In this document: positions 43,559 to 52,063 of the stretch, piece by piece
Position numbering within the stretch: position 1 is the stretch's first letter
Layout: each line of letters starts with the position of its first letter
NCBI RefSeq assembly: GCF_014643835.1
Contig: NZ_BMKD01000008.1
Span: 248,001 to 312,000 of the forward strand
Source of the DNA: Mucilaginibacter rubeus
GTDB lineage: Bacteria; Bacteroidota; Bacteroidia; Sphingobacteriales; Sphingobacteriaceae
Reading direction: 5' to 3'
DNA: 64,000 nt
The notes under the pieces: model-generated
What the model was told of the DNA's origin: nothing
Databases searched by the model: none
What the model saw: the letters and a program-made list of their open reading frames with translations, nothing else
Made by a program: the position numbers and the translations under genes

Positions 43559-43927
43559 TTATTCATCAGCTTTAGCCGCGTCTTTCCTGGCTTTTTTATC
43601 GGCTTTTAATTTTGCATAGGCTTTTTGTTGTTCGGGGGTGAAAATCTTGTTTAAGCCGGTGGCGGTGCGTTGTTTAATCTTTTGATCGGCCAGGTGACTG
43701 GTTTTTTTATCCTGTTTCAGTTTTTTCAGGCTATCGATACTTGTTGCCTGGGCAAGCAGGATAACATTGACTTTTTTTGCCTGGTCGGCAGTAAGTTTTA
43801 AGTTTTTTTGCAGGTGCTCGGTTTTGTTGGCCGCTTTTTGAGCAGGCGTTTTTTCAATCTTTTTTTGTGCGTTGGCTGCGTAGTTTAGTCCGCAGGCAAG
43901 GGCCAGTAGCATCAGTAGTTTTTTCAT
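43559..43927 (-). CDS. small secreted Lys-rich helical protein (DUF4890/Spy-like)
   Basis: The 122-residue protein has a signal peptide (about 1-20, ending ANAQ) and a highly charged helical body with the pattern LQKNLKLTADQAKKVNVILL near 39 and NKIFTPEQQKAYAKLKADKK near 93. This resembles Spy/CpxP-like or DUF4890 proteins, in which an LTxxQ-type motif (here LTADQ and FTPEQ) recurs. They are periplasmic and some act as chaperones or metal-stress factors; no function is proven here. It is upstream of the LuxR/DUF4199 genes but separated by a terminator. Confidence 0.75.
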   Translation of the reverse strand: MKKLLMLLALACGLNYAANAQKKIEKTPAQKAANKTEHLQKNLKLTADQAKKVNVILLAQATSIDSLKKLKQDKKTSHLADQKIKQRTATGLNKIFTPEQQKAYAKLKADKKARKDAAKADE

Positions 43928-44090
43928 ATTTTTTATTTTTTGCAGATAATTAATTTATTGACAATATAGATGAGTTTTGGTTTAAATGGGTATGTGTATA
44001 AGTTTCTTTGACAATTAAATTAAACCAAAGGGTTCTTTTATGGTCGTACTAATGCAAAAGTTAAATTTTTAATTTAATAACCCGGATACT

Positions 44091-46028
44091 ATGAAAAAGG
44101 CTGTTAAGTACTGGTGTGGCTTTGTTATGTTGTTGTGTTTGTTTACCGTATTTACTGCCTTTTTGCCGGGCTATCCTAATGCAAGTTTAAAATTTCCATA
44201 TAAGCAGGCGGGTTTAACACCCGAACAAGCCGCGGCTCATTTACTGAGCCGTTTTACTTATGGGGCAACCCCGGGCGAAGTAGAAGAAGTATCCAAAATC
44301 GGCCCCGAAAAGTGGTTTGCCCAACAGTTGGATGCCCAACTCCCGGATGATTCCCTTAATCAACTGTTAAATAAATATGATGCCTTAAAACTGAGCAATA
44401 CAGAAGTTGTTGCCCAATACCCCAAAGGCGCGCAGGTTTTGCGAATGGCTGTAAGGGATGGTATAGTTAACAAAGATTCGGTAAAAACAGATCGCAAAGC
44501 TTATCGCGATCAGCTGCAAAACTACATGCAGCAAAACGGATTAAAGCCCGAGCAGGAGCTGTTACGTCAATTCATCAACCAAAAAATATTAAGAGCCGCT
44601 TACAGCAATAATCAATTACAGGAAGTAATGACCAGTTTCTGGTTCAATCATTTCAATGTATCTATAGTAAAAAATGACTGTTCGCAATATATCCCCGCTT
44701 ATGAGCGCGACGTCATCCGTCCGAATGCCCTTGGCAAATTTAATGATTTGTTATTGGCCACTGCCAAATCGCCGGCCATGCTATATTACCTGGATAATTT
44801 CAGCAGCTCGGGGAATAAGGAGAACATGGAGCAGGGGCCGATCCGCCGCCGGCTGATGCAGCAAATGCAGGGTGCGGATACAGGTCGGTTTGCCAATATG
44901 CCCAAACTAAACAAAGCAAAAAAGGCACAGGGGCTTAATGAAAATTACGCCCGCGAGGTAATGGAACTGCATACCCTTGGCGTTGACGGCGGCTATACCC
45001 AGCAGGATGTTACCCAGGCGGCTAAAGTACTTACCGGCTGGTCGGTTTATCCAATGGGCACTTACGGGCAGGCGGGTCAAAAACTTATGAACCGTATTGG
45101 GGATGAAAAACTGCAAAGCCGTGGTTTTGTACATGAGGGCGATTTTCTGTTTAACCCTAACAAACATGATAGCGGCGAAAAGACGGTATTGGGCCATCAT
45201 TTTGCTGCTGGAGGCGGGTATGAGGAGGGGGTGCAACTGCTTGATATGCTGGCACACCAACGAGCTACGGCAAGGTTTATAGCAAAGAAAATTGCTGTGC
45301 GCTTTGTGAGCGATAACCCGCCGCAGAGCCTTATTGATAAAATGGTCCATACCTTTATGAATAAAGATGGTGATATTAAACAGGTATTGATCACCATGGT
45401 TGATGCGCCTGAATTTTGGAGCGCGGCAGCCTTAAGGGAAAAAACAAAATCGCCTTTTGAACTGGCCATAGGCTCGGTACGTTCATTGCATGCCGATATT
45501 ACCCAGCCTTACCAGTTGTTTAACTGGATCAATAAAATGGGCGAAAAAATGTACTATTACCAGGCCCCAACGGGCTTCCCCGATAAAGGCCAATACTGGA
45601 TCAATACCGGCGCACTGCTTAACCGTATGAATTTTGGTTTGGCGTTGGCATCGGGCCGGATCCCGGGTGTAAAGGTTGATCTTGCAGCACTCAATAACCA
45701 CCACGAACCCGAAAGCGCACAGGCCGCACTTATGACTTATTGCAAGATCATTATGCCGGGCCGTAAGCTTGATGAAACTATTAAACGGCTTACGCCTATG
45801 CTTAACGATCCCAAACTTATGGAAAAGGTTGGCGAAGCCAGCGCTAAAACTCTTGCAGCAACCGCGCTACCAGTAACTGCCAGTGATGAGATGATGGATC
45901 AGCAGGCGGGTTTGAAAGGTAAACGAAAAAATAATTTTATAGCGATGCAAAGCACCTCGGGCAATAATTCTATGCTGGCACAGGTGGTTGGCGTTATCAT
46001 TGGTTCACCCGAATATCAAAGGCGTTAA
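44091..46028 (+). CDS. DUF1800 domain-containing secreted protein
   Basis: The 645-residue protein has an N-terminal hydrophobic signal (about 8-25) and the DUF1800 core: AAAHLLSRFTYGATPGEVEEV near residue 43 (given to 20 as AAHLLSRFTYGATPGEVEEV), FWFNHFNVS near 185, ENYAREVMELHTLGVDGGYT near 284 and VTQAAKVLTGWSVYP near 306. The family is large, secreted and of unknown function. It is almost always encoded next to a DUF1501 protein, and that is the case here: the DUF1501 start is 18 bases downstream with a good ribosome binding site. A complex of the two at the envelope is a reasonable inference. Confidence 0.92.
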   Translation: MKKAVKYWCGFVMLLCLFTVFTAFLPGYPNASLKFPYKQAGLTPEQAAAHLLSRFTYGATPGEVEEVSKIGPEKWFAQQLDAQLPDDSLNQLLNKYDALKLSNTEVVAQYPKGAQVLRMAVRDGIVNKDSVKTDRKAYRDQLQNYMQQNGLKPEQELLRQFINQKILRAAYSNNQLQEVMTSFWFNHFNVSIVKNDCSQYIPAYERDVIRPNALGKFNDLLLATAKSPAMLYYLDNFSSSGNKENMEQGPIRRRLMQQMQGADTGRFANMPKLNKAKKAQGLNENYAREVMELHTLGVDGGYTQQDVTQAAKVLTGWSVYPMGTYGQAGQKLMNRIGDEKLQSRGFVHEGDFLFNPNKHDSGEKTVLGHHFAAGGGYEEGVQLLDMLAHQRATARFIAKKIAVRFVSDNPPQSLIDKMVHTFMNKDGDIKQVLITMVDAPEFWSAAALREKTKSPFELAIGSVRSLHADITQPYQLFNWINKMGEKMYYYQAPTGFPDKGQYWINTGALLNRMNFGLALASGRIPGVKVDLAALNNHHEPESAQAALMTYCKIIMPGRKLDETIKRLTPMLNDPKLMEKVGEASAKTLAATALPVTASDEMMDQQAGLKGKRKNNFIAMQSTSGNNSMLAQVVGVIIGSPEYQRR

Positions 46029-46046
46029 TTGCAGGAGGATTTAAAA

Positions 46047-47318
46047 ATGGTATCAAGAAGAGGCTTTTTAAAATCGGGCGGGCTGGCCCTTTTAGGTGTA
46101 GGATTACTGGGCGGCATACCCGGTTTTTTAGCTGAGGCAGCCGCAAGCGAAAAAATCTTATCGCCCTATAAAAAGAAAAAAACGCTGGTATGTATCTTTC
46201 AGCGCGGAGCTATGGATGGACTGATGGCTGTTACCCCCTTTACGGACGATTATTTGAAAGCTGCCCGGCCAAACCTGTTTATGTCGGCTGCCAAAAGTGG
46301 TACAGGTAATCCGCTGATAGACCTGGACGGGCGTTTTGGTTTGCACCCTGCCATGAAGGCCTTTGAACCTATGTTCCGCGAAAAACGTTTGGGCATTGTT
46401 CACGGCATCGGTTCGCCTAATAATACCCGCTCGCATTTTGATGCGCAGGATTATATGGAATCGGGCACTCCATTCAATAAAGGTACCTCAAGCGGCTGGC
46501 TTAACCGGGCTGTAGGTTTGCTTGGACATGACGCGCTTACTCCGTTTACAGCCGTGAGCATGACATCGGCCATGCCACGTTCTTTTTATGGCGACAATCC
46601 CTCGGTAGCCATCAGCAATCTCCAGGATTTTGCGATTCAAATGCGTGGCAACCCTGCCGGAGCCAATATCGCGGCCAAAAGTTTTGAAGATCTGTATGAT
46701 CAAACCGCATCCGGCTTACTGAAGCAAACCGGAAAGGAAAGTTTTGAGGCTATGAAGATGCTGCAGAAAACTGATATTAAAAATTATACGCCTGCCAATG
46801 GCGCTGTTTACCCCAGCTCGGCATTGGGCAATTCGCTGAAACAAATAGCCCAGCTCATTAAAATGGATGTGGGACTGGAAGTTGCCTTTGCCGAATCAAA
46901 CGGTTGGGATACCCACTTTAACCAGGGAACCGAAAACGGCATCTTCGCCCGGAATGTTGCCGACCTAAGCAACAGCATAATGGCCCTGTGGACCGACCTG
47001 GGCACCTACCAGGACGATGTTACCATAATGACCATGACCGAGTTTGGCCGTACCGTGCATCAAAACGGGACTGGTGGTACCGATCATGGTCGCGCTTCAT
47101 GTAACTTTATTTTAGGTAATGATGTAAGCGGCGGTTTAGTGTATGGCGATGTAAAGCCGCTCGCCGTTGAAAACCTTGAAGATGGCCGCGACCTTGCGGT
47201 AACTACCGATTTCAGGAGCGTGTTCAGCTCAGTAGCGGATAAGCATCTTGCGATAAATAATGATCATATACTGTTTCCTGACTGGAAAGGGGATAGGGTG
47301 AATGTAATGAGGGGATAA
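46047..47318 (+). CDS. DUF1501 domain-containing protein with Tat signal
   Basis: I start at the ATG at 46047; aggagg at 46033-46038 lies 8 bases before it, and the longer frame starts at a TTG. The 423-residue protein begins with a twin-arginine signal (SRRGFLKSGGLALLGVGLLG, residues 3-22). The DUF1501 domain, a relative of sulfatases and alkaline phosphatases, shows LVCIFQRGAMDGLMAVTPF near 44, GSPNNTRSHFDAQDYMESGT near 121, and FAESNGWDTHFNQG near 277, then MTMTEFGRTVHQNGTGGTDH near 330. Export in folded form suggests a bound cofactor or metal. It forms an operon with the DUF1800 gene. Confidence 0.93.
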   Translation: MVSRRGFLKSGGLALLGVGLLGGIPGFLAEAAASEKILSPYKKKKTLVCIFQRGAMDGLMAVTPFTDDYLKAARPNLFMSAAKSGTGNPLIDLDGRFGLHPAMKAFEPMFREKRLGIVHGIGSPNNTRSHFDAQDYMESGTPFNKGTSSGWLNRAVGLLGHDALTPFTAVSMTSAMPRSFYGDNPSVAISNLQDFAIQMRGNPAGANIAAKSFEDLYDQTASGLLKQTGKESFEAMKMLQKTDIKNYTPANGAVYPSSALGNSLKQIAQLIKMDVGLEVAFAESNGWDTHFNQGTENGIFARNVADLSNSIMALWTDLGTYQDDVTIMTMTEFGRTVHQNGTGGTDHGRASCNFILGNDVSGGLVYGDVKPLAVENLEDGRDLAVTTDFRSVFSSVADKHLAINNDHILFPDWKGDRVNVMRG

Positions 47319-47931
47319 AAGCAGGCTGCCGCGGTTTTAGCAATAGCCTAACCCGTGATTGGATATCCCTGAAGTTTCTAACTTCAGCTCATTCACTGGC
47401 CGAAGTTGGGCGATAACGTAAATCGGCCTAAAACCGGGCAGGCACTTTGCCTGCGAAAGCAACAGCTTTTAGCCATAAAAAATGGTGGCGCTGTTTTGTC
47501 AGTACTTTTTTCCAAAACCTTCCAGGTTTATTTTTGCTCAAAAAATATCAAAAAATCAGTAGCATAAAAGCCTTCGAAAAAGCACTGTTGAAACATTAAT
47601 TTTATATTCTCTAAAGTTTTAATCATTGATTGTCAGTTATTTGAAGATGTTTCATTGAAAATGTTAAAGCATTGATTATCAGTAATAATAGTGTTTTAAT
47701 GCGTTTCGTGTTTCACTCTTAAAATTTGGAACATGATGTTGTTTCAGAAAAAAAGGCCTGGGTGTTTTTCCAATTTTTTATGGGGAATTAAAATTTTGGG
47801 ACACCACGTTTGTTACAATCAATTCGCATGCAACACATCTACCGCTTTGATACATATCGACTAAAAACTGAATCAATTTTGATAACAGCTGTTTATAGTT
47901 TGTATCTAAATTTGTTTAAATCGATATACCT
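47319..47931. other. 613-base intergenic region with small hairpins and no visible gene
   Basis: The first 140 bases hold small palindromes: gaagtttctaacttc (47371-47385, TCT loop), gcaggcactttgcctgc (47438-47454) and a pair of ccgcggttttag / ctaaaaccggg arms (47329-47340 and 47428-47438) that bracket them. From about 47500 on the sequence is AT-rich, with no open frame that I can support and no RNA gene that I recognise. A -7 box for the RICIN-like gene lies at 47907-47914. Confidence 0.6.
47907..47914 (+). promoter_or_regulatory. -7 box before the RICIN-like gene
   Basis: The word taaatttg fits TAnnTTTG and lies 17 bases before the ATG at 47932. A TTG at 47879-47881 is 25 bases upstream of the box, slightly beyond the usual spacing. 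Confidence 0.45.
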
Positions 47932-48432
47932 ATGAAAAAATTTGTCTGGCTGTTATGCTTCCTGTTACCTTGCCTCGCGGTTTCGGCCCAACAAATTAAG
48001 GGGAGCTATGCTATTAAAAATGAGAAAACCGGGATGCTGTTACGGGTTAAAGACGCACATTCAGAAAATGGTACCCCACTGGTGGCTTACTATCCCGAAA
48101 ACTGGAAATGCATGACCTGGAATTTTAAACATGTTGCAGGGAATACCTATGAGCTTCAGAATTTGCTTACCAATAAAACATTCCAGCCTAAGGGCGATGC
48201 TGATGTAAACGTAGCTTTAGAGGAACAACCGCTTAACACGAACAGCGCCATTCAGCAATATGAGTTTGAGGCGATAGGTCATGATACTTTCATGATCAAA
48301 TTGAAAGGGACAGACTTATACATTACGCCATCTGATAAAAAGGGCGTAGTTAACTCACAGATAGTTTTAGCTAAAAAGACGAACACAAAAGATCAGTATT
48401 GGAATATTTACGAACAATCGCCTACCATGTGA
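47932..48432 (+). CDS. small secreted protein with a RICIN-like beta-trefoil
   Basis: The 166-residue protein has a signal peptide (about 1-20, ending VSAQ) followed by a single compact domain. The pattern YAIKNEKTGMLLRVKDAHSE near residue 25, VAYYPENWKCMTWNFKHVAG near 49, TYELQNLLTNKTFQPKGD near 70 and DQYWNIYE near 155 recalls RICIN/beta-trefoil lectins, in which each repeat ends in a Q-x-W-like motif. A carbohydrate-binding role is possible but not shown. It is monocistronic and converges with yceI. Confidence 0.65.
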   Translation: MKKFVWLLCFLLPCLAVSAQQIKGSYAIKNEKTGMLLRVKDAHSENGTPLVAYYPENWKCMTWNFKHVAGNTYELQNLLTNKTFQPKGDADVNVALEEQPLNTNSAIQQYEFEAIGHDTFMIKLKGTDLYITPSDKKGVVNSQIVLAKKTNTKDQYWNIYEQSPTM

Positions 48433-48520
48433 TGCCCTATCTGAAGATGGTATGCTAACCGGTAATATTACAACCGGGCCTGAAATAGGATTACGCAACG
48501 GTATCTGCCACAACAGTGCG

Positions 48521-49126
48521 TTAATCGGCCGTAAATATAAGATTCAGCCCAACTGCTATCTCGTCGGTAACAACTGTGTTTTTTACGGCCGAAAAGAAAT
48601 CCCATGCTTCCCGCTTAGGCTGCATATCGATTTTCCACTTGATACGGTCAATTGTGGTATTTGCCTTAGCGCTGATGATATCGTTCTTTTTAATGATAGC
48701 TGCCATAAATTCAATGGGGTTGCTGATCCCTTTTATGGTAAGGATGCCGGTCACGTTAAAGTTGGTTGACTGGCCAACGCGTGTAATTTCTTTAACAACC
48801 ATGGTTGCTTCCGGGTACCGGCCTACTGAAAAAAAGCCCTCTTTTTTCAATTCTTCATCTACCTTTTTATTCCTGGCCGCATCGGCATGATCGGTACTGT
48901 GCATGGTATTCATATTCAGGCTAAAGGTGCCGTTTTTTGGTTCACCGCCAGCCGTATACTCCAGGCTGCCCGATTTAAAAAGCAGATAGCCGTAATGGCC
49001 GCCCATAGTTTTGCGGGTATCCCATAAAACTTTACTTTTTTTAATATCTAAATGGTAGGTTTGCTGTGCAGAGGCCGGGAGCAGGGCCATGGACAGCAAC
49101 AGGATAATTGCGTGTTTTCTTAACAT
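48521..49126 (-). CDS. YceI family protein
   Basis: The 201-residue protein has a signal peptide (about 1-20, ending ASAQ) and the lipocalin-like YceI domain: YHLDIKKSKVLWDTRKTMGG near 24, GTFSLNMNTMHSTDHAD near 63, and VTGILTIKGISNPIEFMAA near 125. YceI proteins bind isoprenoid-like ligands in the periplasm and are often linked to respiration or stress. A membrane-bound winged-helix regulator is divergent to it, with 102 bases between, so it may be the regulator's target. A -7 box precedes it at 49146-49153. Confidence 0.92.
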   Translation of the reverse strand: MLRKHAIILLLSMALLPASAQQTYHLDIKKSKVLWDTRKTMGGHYGYLLFKSGSLEYTAGGEPKNGTFSLNMNTMHSTDHADAARNKKVDEELKKEGFFSVGRYPEATMVVKEITRVGQSTNFNVTGILTIKGISNPIEFMAAIIKKNDIISAKANTTIDRIKWKIDMQPKREAWDFFSAVKNTVVTDEIAVGLNLIFTAD

Positions 49127-49145
49127 ACATAAGTGATTTATTTGG

Positions 49146-49153
49146 CAAACCTA
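49146..49153 (-). promoter_or_regulatory. -7 box of the yceI-like promoter
   Basis: On the minus strand the word taggtttg fits TAnnTTTG and lies 19 bases before the ATG at 49126. The same 102-base gap must hold the promoter of the divergent regulator gene. Confidence 0.5.
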
Positions 49154-49249
49154 CTCAGCTTCAGCGCGTTTGTTATTGCCGATATTGTAAATAAAATTGT
49201 AAACTTTGTAAATTAAATTTCCAGGAATATGGCCGGCTCCAAACTACCA

Positions 49250-50125
49250 ATGAATAAGACAACCAAACGCTTGCTGGGGCTTGGTTGCCTGCTGCTCATG
49301 ACCCTTTTATGTGTTGCTTTCAGCTTTACCGGTAAGGATGACTTTGATATGGCCCGGCAGGAAATTCTGCTCCGGAAAATTGGGCATGAGGTGCTATTAT
49401 ATTCGGGTGATAGTACATCGCGGGTGATGCCGGTACAAAAGATTGCTGAAAATGAGTACCAGTTACGGTTTGAGAATGAATTTTCTTTTCAGCCCGATTC
49501 GCTGGAAAAAGCAATCAGCAGCGCGCTGGCAAAGGACAACCTGGCTAACGACTATATTGTGAGCGTTTTGAATTGTACAGGGAAGGATGTGATATTTGGC
49601 TATGCTATATTCAAAAATAAAAAAGATAACATAATGCCCTGCTCCGGGCGAAAACAGCCTAAAAGCTGTTACGTGATCAACCTCAAATTCAAAAGCCAGG
49701 GATTGAATATGCCCTCAAAAGGCTATCTAATTGGCGGGATACCTTTATTGGCATTTATCGGGCTTGTAATTTCAATGTCGGGTAAAGGCCGGAAAAACAC
49801 AGTTGAAAATAGCTCCATCCTGGATAATAGTTTTAAAATGGGTAATATTATATTTAACCCGGCCAGGCGGCAACTGCAAAGTGCCGGAATGATTACCGAG
49901 CTTACCTTAAAAGAAAATAAACTGCTGCTCATCTTTGCCCGGTCGCCAAATGAGATCATTGAAAGGAGCAGGCTTCAAAAAGAGATTTGGGAGGATGAGG
50001 GCGTAATTGTTGGCCGGAGCCTTGACATGTTCATATCAAAACTGCGAAAAAAACTGGAGCATGATCCGGCTATTAAACTGGTGAATATACACGGCAAGGG
50101 ATATAAGCTGGAAATCAACGGGTAA
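49250..50125 (+). CDS. membrane-anchored regulator with C-terminal OmpR-type winged helix
   Basis: I prefer the ATG at 49250 (MNKTTKRLLGLGCLLLMT), since the basic stretch directly precedes the first helix; 49229 is also possible. The 291-residue protein has a membrane helix at about 8-25, a periplasmic region of about 130 residues with two Cys, a second helix near 167-184 (YLIGGIPLLAFIGLVISM), and a cytoplasmic winged helix from about 200 (LTLKENKLLLIFARSPNEII near 216, VGRSLDMFISKLRKKLEHDP near 252, LVNIHGKGYKLEI at the end). There is no receiver domain. It is like ToxR/CadC in concept but with the order of domains reversed. Divergent to yceI. Confidence 0.85.
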   Translation: MNKTTKRLLGLGCLLLMTLLCVAFSFTGKDDFDMARQEILLRKIGHEVLLYSGDSTSRVMPVQKIAENEYQLRFENEFSFQPDSLEKAISSALAKDNLANDYIVSVLNCTGKDVIFGYAIFKNKKDNIMPCSGRKQPKSCYVINLKFKSQGLNMPSKGYLIGGIPLLAFIGLVISMSGKGRKNTVENSSILDNSFKMGNIIFNPARRQLQSAGMITELTLKENKLLLIFARSPNEIIERSRLQKEIWEDEGVIVGRSLDMFISKLRKKLEHDPAIKLVNIHGKGYKLEING

Positions 50126-50447
50126 TTACTTTTGTAACTACAAGCTTCACTGTATATATGTACAGATAAGTTGTTACTGTTTAAATGCAATAACGTGGTT
50201 TTATAAATGATTTGCAGCGACGATAAACGTCATCAAGCTTTCCGTCAAAAAAAACAGCCGATTTATCGCATCCAGGTAAATTTCGATACGGTTTTGAAAG
50301 GCCCTCCCTTTATTCACTACTTTTGGGCGCCGGCCAGCTTTACTTGTGGATATAATAAACATCCAAAGTAAAACCTAAAGGTGTTACATTTGCTAAAAAC
50401 GCCCTGCATCTTCAGCGCTTTATTAATCACCATAATTGAAAAACAAA
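50126..50447. other. 322-base intergenic region
   Basis: Between the regulator stop and the hydrolase start I see no gene or terminator. A -7 box lies at 50385-50392. The rest is mixed-composition sequence without a clear repeat. Confidence 0.5.
50385..50392 (+). promoter_or_regulatory. -7 box before the alpha/beta hydrolase gene
   Basis: The word tacatttg fits TAnnTTTG and lies 55 bases before the ATG at 50448. No clear TTG -33 box is visible. Confidence 0.45.
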
Positions 50448-51269
50448 ATGAGTAAAATTACAGTAAAAGACGGAACCGAAATTTATTACAAGGACTGGGG
50501 AACCGGGCAACCATTAGTTTTCCATCACGGCTGGCCTCTATCTGCCGACGACTGGGATGCCCAGATGTTCTTTTTCCTTGAACAAGGTTATAGGGTGATA
50601 GCCCATGACCGCCGCGGCCATGGACGTTCAAGCCAAACCGCAACAGGCAATGAAATGGATACTTATGCAGCTGACGTTGCGGAGCTTGTTGAGGCGCTTG
50701 ACCTGAAGGGTGCAATCCACATCGGTCACTCTACAGGTGGCGGAGAGGTTATTCATTACGCTGCAAAATATGGAAAAGGACGTATCGCCAAAGCTGTGCT
50801 GATCAGCGCGGTTCCTCCGGTTATGGTTCAAAGCGAAAGCAATCCTGATGGTGTTCCGATTGCAGTATTTGACGAGATCCGCGAAAATACTGCAACCCAA
50901 AGGAACCAATTTTACCAGGACCTGACTATTCCGTTTTACGGCTACAATCGCGAAGGCGCTAAAGTTTCACAGGGTATCAGGGACAACTGGTGGCGCCAGG
51001 GTATGATGGGCGGTATAAAAGCACATTACGACTGTGTTAAAGCTTTTTCGGAAACAGATTTCACAGAAGATCTTAAAAGTGTAGATATTCCCGTACTTAT
51101 TTTACACGGGGAAGATGACCAGATCGTTCCGTTTGCAAACTCGGCACTAAAGTCTATCAAACACCTGAAAAACGGCAAATTGATCTCCTATCCGGGTTTC
51201 CCGCATGGTATGCCTACTACCGAGGCTGCAACCATCAACAAAGATCTTTTAGCTTTTATTAAAGAATAA
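50448..51269 (+). CDS. alpha/beta hydrolase (arylesterase / non-haem chloroperoxidase type)
   Basis: The 273-residue protein starts at the ATG at 50448 (MSKITVKDGTEIYYKDWG). It has the oxyanion HGWP near residue 27, the nucleophile Ser95 in HIGHSTGGGE, the acid Asp in LHGEDDQIVPF near 225 and the catalytic His in FPHGMPTTEA near 250. These and the motif AHDRRGHGRSSQ near 52 match the cofactor-free haloperoxidase/arylesterase group, which hydrolyses esters and can make peracids. It has no signal peptide, so it is cytosolic. A Crp/Fnr regulator and an NAD-dependent epimerase gene follow on the same strand as separate units. Confidence 0.93.
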   Translation: MSKITVKDGTEIYYKDWGTGQPLVFHHGWPLSADDWDAQMFFFLEQGYRVIAHDRRGHGRSSQTATGNEMDTYAADVAELVEALDLKGAIHIGHSTGGGEVIHYAAKYGKGRIAKAVLISAVPPVMVQSESNPDGVPIAVFDEIRENTATQRNQFYQDLTIPFYGYNREGAKVSQGIRDNWWRQGMMGGIKAHYDCVKAFSETDFTEDLKSVDIPVLILHGEDDQIVPFANSALKSIKHLKNGKLISYPGFPHGMPTTEAATINKDLLAFIKE

Positions 51270-51296
51270 TTTTTTCATCAATTACTGTATTGCATA

Positions 51297-51326
51297 AGGT
51301 CGCCTCTTTTGAGACGGCCTTTTTGT
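51297..51326 (+). terminator. terminator after the hydrolase gene
   Basis: An imperfect stem (aggtcgcctc and gagacggcct, around 51297-51320) with a TTTT loop is followed by a T-rich stretch. It starts 28 bases behind the stop. Confidence 0.7.
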
Positions 51327-51400
51327 TTGTATTGACATACCAATGATCTATCCGAATCTCATTTTATACACATCTGAAAACTTGCTGTTGAAATGTTTAT

Positions 51401-51408
51401 TATTTTTG
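51401..51408 (+). promoter_or_regulatory. -7 box directly before the Crp/Fnr gene
   Basis: The word tatttttg fits TAnnTTTG and ends 1 base before the first ATG (51410) and 4 bases before the second (51413). A TTG at 51382-51384 is 16 bases upstream. Transcription starting a few bases after the box would give a leaderless mRNA from the second ATG. Confidence 0.5.
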
Positions 51409-51412
51409 GATG

Positions 51413-51988
51413 ATGCATCCGGAATTTGAAACATATCTGCGAAGGAGCGACCTATCTGAGGAGGCGGTCCGCAAGATCAGTGATCTGGCAGTGGCAAGAA
51501 AATTGCGCCGTAATGAGCTCCTTTTAAGCGCAGGCGAAATTTGCCGGCACAAGGTATTTGTTGTAAGCGGGCTGTTGCACACCTTCAATATTTCTGCCGG
51601 GGGCACTCAGCATATTCTGCAATTTGCGCCGGAAAACAGCTGGACGCTTGATGTTGAAAGTTATGACCGGCAGATACCCTCGCAAGTAAGCATAGGAGCA
51701 GTAGAACCCAGCACAATACTTTGCTGGCAAAAAAAAGATTTCGATATGTTGCTGGCAGAGGTGCCGCAACTAAAAAAATTTGCCGAAGGCCTTATTGCCC
51801 GTAATATCCACTACAGCCGGAAGCGGATCCTGATTTCGTTAAGCGCAACGCCCGAAGAAAAGTATGAAGATTTTATCCAAACCTTTCCGGACTACCTGGC
51901 TCGTTTGCCCCTGCGTATGATTGCCGCTTATTTGGGCATCTCCATAAAAACCCTTACCCGTATCCGTCACGCGCAGCTTCAGCGCTAA
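51413..51988 (+). CDS. Crp/Fnr family transcriptional regulator
   Basis: The 191-residue protein (from the second of two adjacent ATGs; a -7 box touches the first) has an N-terminal cyclic-nucleotide-binding-like beta barrel (RRNELLLSAGEICRHKVFVV near residue 32, VSGLLHTFNISAGGTQHIL near 51) without the classical Arg/Ser cAMP pocket motif, and a C-terminal helix-turn-helix (LPLRMIAAYLGISIKTLTRI near 165). This is the common Bacteroidota Crp/Fnr type, whose ligand is often unknown. It has no Cys cluster for an iron-sulfur centre. The epimerase gene follows after 75 bases and is a possible target. Confidence 0.88.
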   Translation: MHPEFETYLRRSDLSEEAVRKISDLAVARKLRRNELLLSAGEICRHKVFVVSGLLHTFNISAGGTQHILQFAPENSWTLDVESYDRQIPSQVSIGAVEPSTILCWQKKDFDMLLAEVPQLKKFAEGLIARNIHYSRKRILISLSATPEEKYEDFIQTFPDYLARLPLRMIAAYLGISIKTLTRIRHAQLQR

Positions 51989-52063
51989 TTGAAATTATGG
52001 TCAGCTGACCATCTTTAGCGGGATTTTATTGGAGAATTTTGGATCAAATAAAATCATTGACTT

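Noticed and set aside
48452-48769. 105-codon open frame antisense to yceI
   Set aside because: The YceI domain on the minus strand is clear and has a signal peptide and promoter.
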